Assembly (NCBI GenBank): GCA_030530285.1 | Contig: JAUMVD010000004.1 | Span: 1 to 60,794 of the forward strand | Source of the DNA: Bacillota bacterium | Lineage (GTDB): Bacteria > Bacillota > Clostridia > Peptostreptococcales > Anaerovoracaceae | Direction: 5' to 3' | Length of the DNA stretch: 60,794 nt | Part shown: in pieces, positions 59,703 through 60,794 of the stretch | Layout: every line of letters begins with the position of its first letter | Position numbering within the stretch: position 1 is the stretch's first letter | Position numbers and translations under genes: made by a program | The notes under the pieces: model-generated | Told to the model about the DNA's origin: nothing | The model's database searches: none | Seen by the model: the letters and a program-made list of their open reading frames with translations, nothing else

Positions 59703-60578
59703 TTATTTCTTTCCCTTTGTGTTTCTTTCCCAGAATACACGTTCTTCATACCCCTGAATGCTCTTGTCATTGTCCGCCATTTCGAGCCTTTGCTCTGCCC
59801 AAACGCAATACCTGGCTTCTTTCTCTATTCCTAAGTAGTTTCTGTTTAATTTTTTGGCTGTGACGCTGGTTGTCCCGGATCCCAGAAACGGATCCAAAAC
59901 CAGATCTCCTTCGTCTGAACTCGCCAGGATCAGTCTGGCGATCAGCTTCTCGGGCTTTTGCGCGGGATGAAGCGTATTCTCGCTCATGGACCAGAACGGA
60001 ACCGTGATATCGTCCCAGAAATTTGAAGGACAAGTATCCCGGAATCTGCCTTCTGTCGTCTCTATCCAGTCCTTTGGCGTCCCGTCTTCCCGGTATGGAG
60101 CGATGACTCTGCGTCTCAGTTTCACATCGTCCAGATTGAATGTATAGCTGTTTGAGACTGTGGCGAACCAGATGTCTTCCATGCCGTTTTTCCAGTTGGA
60201 CCTGGCCCCTCTGCCCTTTTCTCTCTGCCAGGTGATCCTGTTCCTGACTTTGAAATAATCGGAAAGTACGCGTCCGATCACGAGGCTGCTCTCCCAGTCG
60301 CAGCAGACGTAGATCGAGGCGTCGTCCTTAAGCAAAGGCCTGACGGCCTCCAGCCATTTCCTGGTGTATGCCTCATAACTTGTGACATCCATCTTCCCGA
60401 AGTAATGGCCGTTGTAATCCTTGCCCAGATTATACGGCGGATCTGCGATGCATAGATCTGCGCATTTTTCGGGCAGTTTGCCTATGACGCTGATATTGTC
60501 GCCGCAAATTGTCCTGTTTAACGGCACCGCATCCAGATTGTCCAGATCGGACTGTTTCATGCATCGATCCAGATACAT
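59703..60578 (-). CDS. Solitary DNA methyltransferase, beta class (probable N6-adenine)
   Basis: About 291 aa from ATG 60578 (AGGATGG upstream) or 309 aa from ATG 60632. The catalytic motif IV DPPYNLGKDY comes before the SAM-binding DPFLGSGTTSVTAKKLNRNYLGIE, the beta-class order; DPPY favours N6-adenine methylation. No restriction gene is adjacent: upstream is a tRNA, downstream an RND pump starting after three bases. The target is unknown. The promoter's -10 lies only six bases before ATG 60632, which would make that start leaderless, so 60578 is preferred. Relatives include YhdJ-type orphan enzymes. Confidence 0.88.
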   Translation of the reverse strand: MYLDRCMKQSDLDNLDAVPLNRTICGDNISVIGKLPEKCADLCIADPPYNLGKDYNGHYFGKMDVTSYEAYTRKWLEAVRPLLKDDASIYVCCDWESSLVIGRVLSDYFKVRNRITWQREKGRGARSNWKNGMEDIWFATVSNSYTFNLDDVKLRRRVIAPYREDGTPKDWIETTEGRFRDTCPSNFWDDITVPFWSMSENTLHPAQKPEKLIARLILASSDEGDLVLDPFLGSGTTSVTAKKLNRNYLGIEKEARYCVWAEQRLEMADNDKSIQGYEERVFWERNTKGKK

Positions 60579-60638
60579 CTTACCATCCTGCAACTGTGTA
60601 TCTATTGTCTTATTTCGGTTGGATTTCGTCATGAGTCA

Positions 60639-60667
60639 ATTATACGAGCTTACCCATTCGTACGCAA
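60639..60667 (-). promoter_or_regulatory. Promoter of the DNA methyltransferase (and RND) genes
   Basis: On the minus strand TTGCGT (60667-60662) and TATAAT (60644-60639) are separated by 17 bases. The predicted start, near 60632, coincides with the first in-frame ATG. Confidence 0.7.
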
Positions 60668-60698
60668 CTTATTCCAGCGTAATTTCGTCCAGCAAATC

Positions 60699-60730
60699 AA
60701 AAAGCTGTCATACGCAAACATACAACAGCT
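60699..60730 (-). terminator. Terminator after tRNA-Leu(GAG)
   Basis: On the minus strand a 12-bp stem (AGCTGTTGTATG with CGTATGACAGCT, three G-U pairs) closes a TTTG tetraloop, followed by TTTTT. It lies ten bases after the tRNA. Confidence 0.85.
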
Positions 60731-60740
60731 CCTTACTTGA

Positions 60741-60794
60741 TGGTGCGGCCTGCCGGACTTGAACCGGCACGGTCTCCCACACGCCCCTCAAACG
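60741..60794 (-). tRNA. tRNA-Leu (anticodon GAG), 3' part
   Basis: The window ends inside this gene. Seen on the minus strand: anticodon loop TTGAGGG (anticodon GAG, codons CUC/CUU), a long class II variable arm, T arm GCCGG-TTCAAGT-CCGGC, acceptor 3' strand AGGCCGC, discriminator A and encoded CCA. The 5' half lies beyond the right edge. Confidence 0.88.

Overview
The window is a 60.8 kb piece of a low-to-moderate GC Gram-positive chromosome. It is almost certainly from an anaerobic member of the Clostridia. An amino-acid-fermenting lineage such as the Eubacteriales Family XIII group would fit, but this is inferred from gene content only. Supporting signs are the split glycine-decarboxylase P-protein (GcvPA/GcvPB), a glycine riboswitch, a HemZ-type radical SAM enzyme, fused SecDF, a Rel-type (p)ppGpp enzyme, the IreB/RuvX pair, a YneA-like SOS division inhibitor, and Gram-positive gene orders (nusB-xseAB-ispA-dxs-tlyA; relA-dtd-hisS-aspS; mltG-trmR-trhP).

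Layout. (1) Positions 1-12.1 kb, plus strand: a promoter and glycine riboswitch lead into a DUF1015 gene and the full glycine cleavage set gcvT-gcvH-gcvPA-gcvPB-lpdA, then alaS, an IreB-family gene, ruvX and an iron-type alcohol dehydrogenase. (2) 12.1-15.3 kb, an accessory patch: a sigma-54 promoter drives a DUF362 gene that is cut off after about 107 codons. It runs straight into a phage-like large-protein fragment split by a frameshift and closed by a strong terminator. A 42-aa ribbon-helix-helix-like gene with repeated GAACAAA operator sites and a structured non-coding stretch follow. (3) 15.3-25.9 kb, minus strand: mutS-mutL-miaA, a tyrosine recombinase, a secreted GLUG-repeat protein, a methionine gamma-lyase family enzyme, a TVP38 membrane protein and, under its own promoter with three LexA-type boxes, a YneA-like LysM protein. 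(4) 25.9-60.8 kb, minus strand: long housekeeping operons for isoprenoids, DNA repair, tRNA modification, cell wall, tRNA charging, NAD, the stringent response and protein export. They begin at the right edge with two tRNA-Leu genes, a solitary DNA methyltransferase and a large RND transporter.

How the parts work together. Glycine sensed by the riboswitch should switch on its own cleavage to CO2, NH3, NADH and methylene-THF. The SOS segment (MutSL nearby, LexA-type boxes, YneA-like protein) links DNA damage to a division block. MltG-TrmR-TrhP makes a Bacillus-like cell-wall/tRNA-wobble cluster. The 12.1-15.3 kb patch is where host genes have been broken by phage-derived DNA and is the least conventional part. 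I saw no CRISPR array, insertion sequence, intact prophage, rRNA or replication origin. No previously undescribed multi-gene system is clearly present. The best leads are the accessory patch, the DUF1015 gene under glycine control, the methyltransferase-RND pair, and the RND pump's inserted helical domain.
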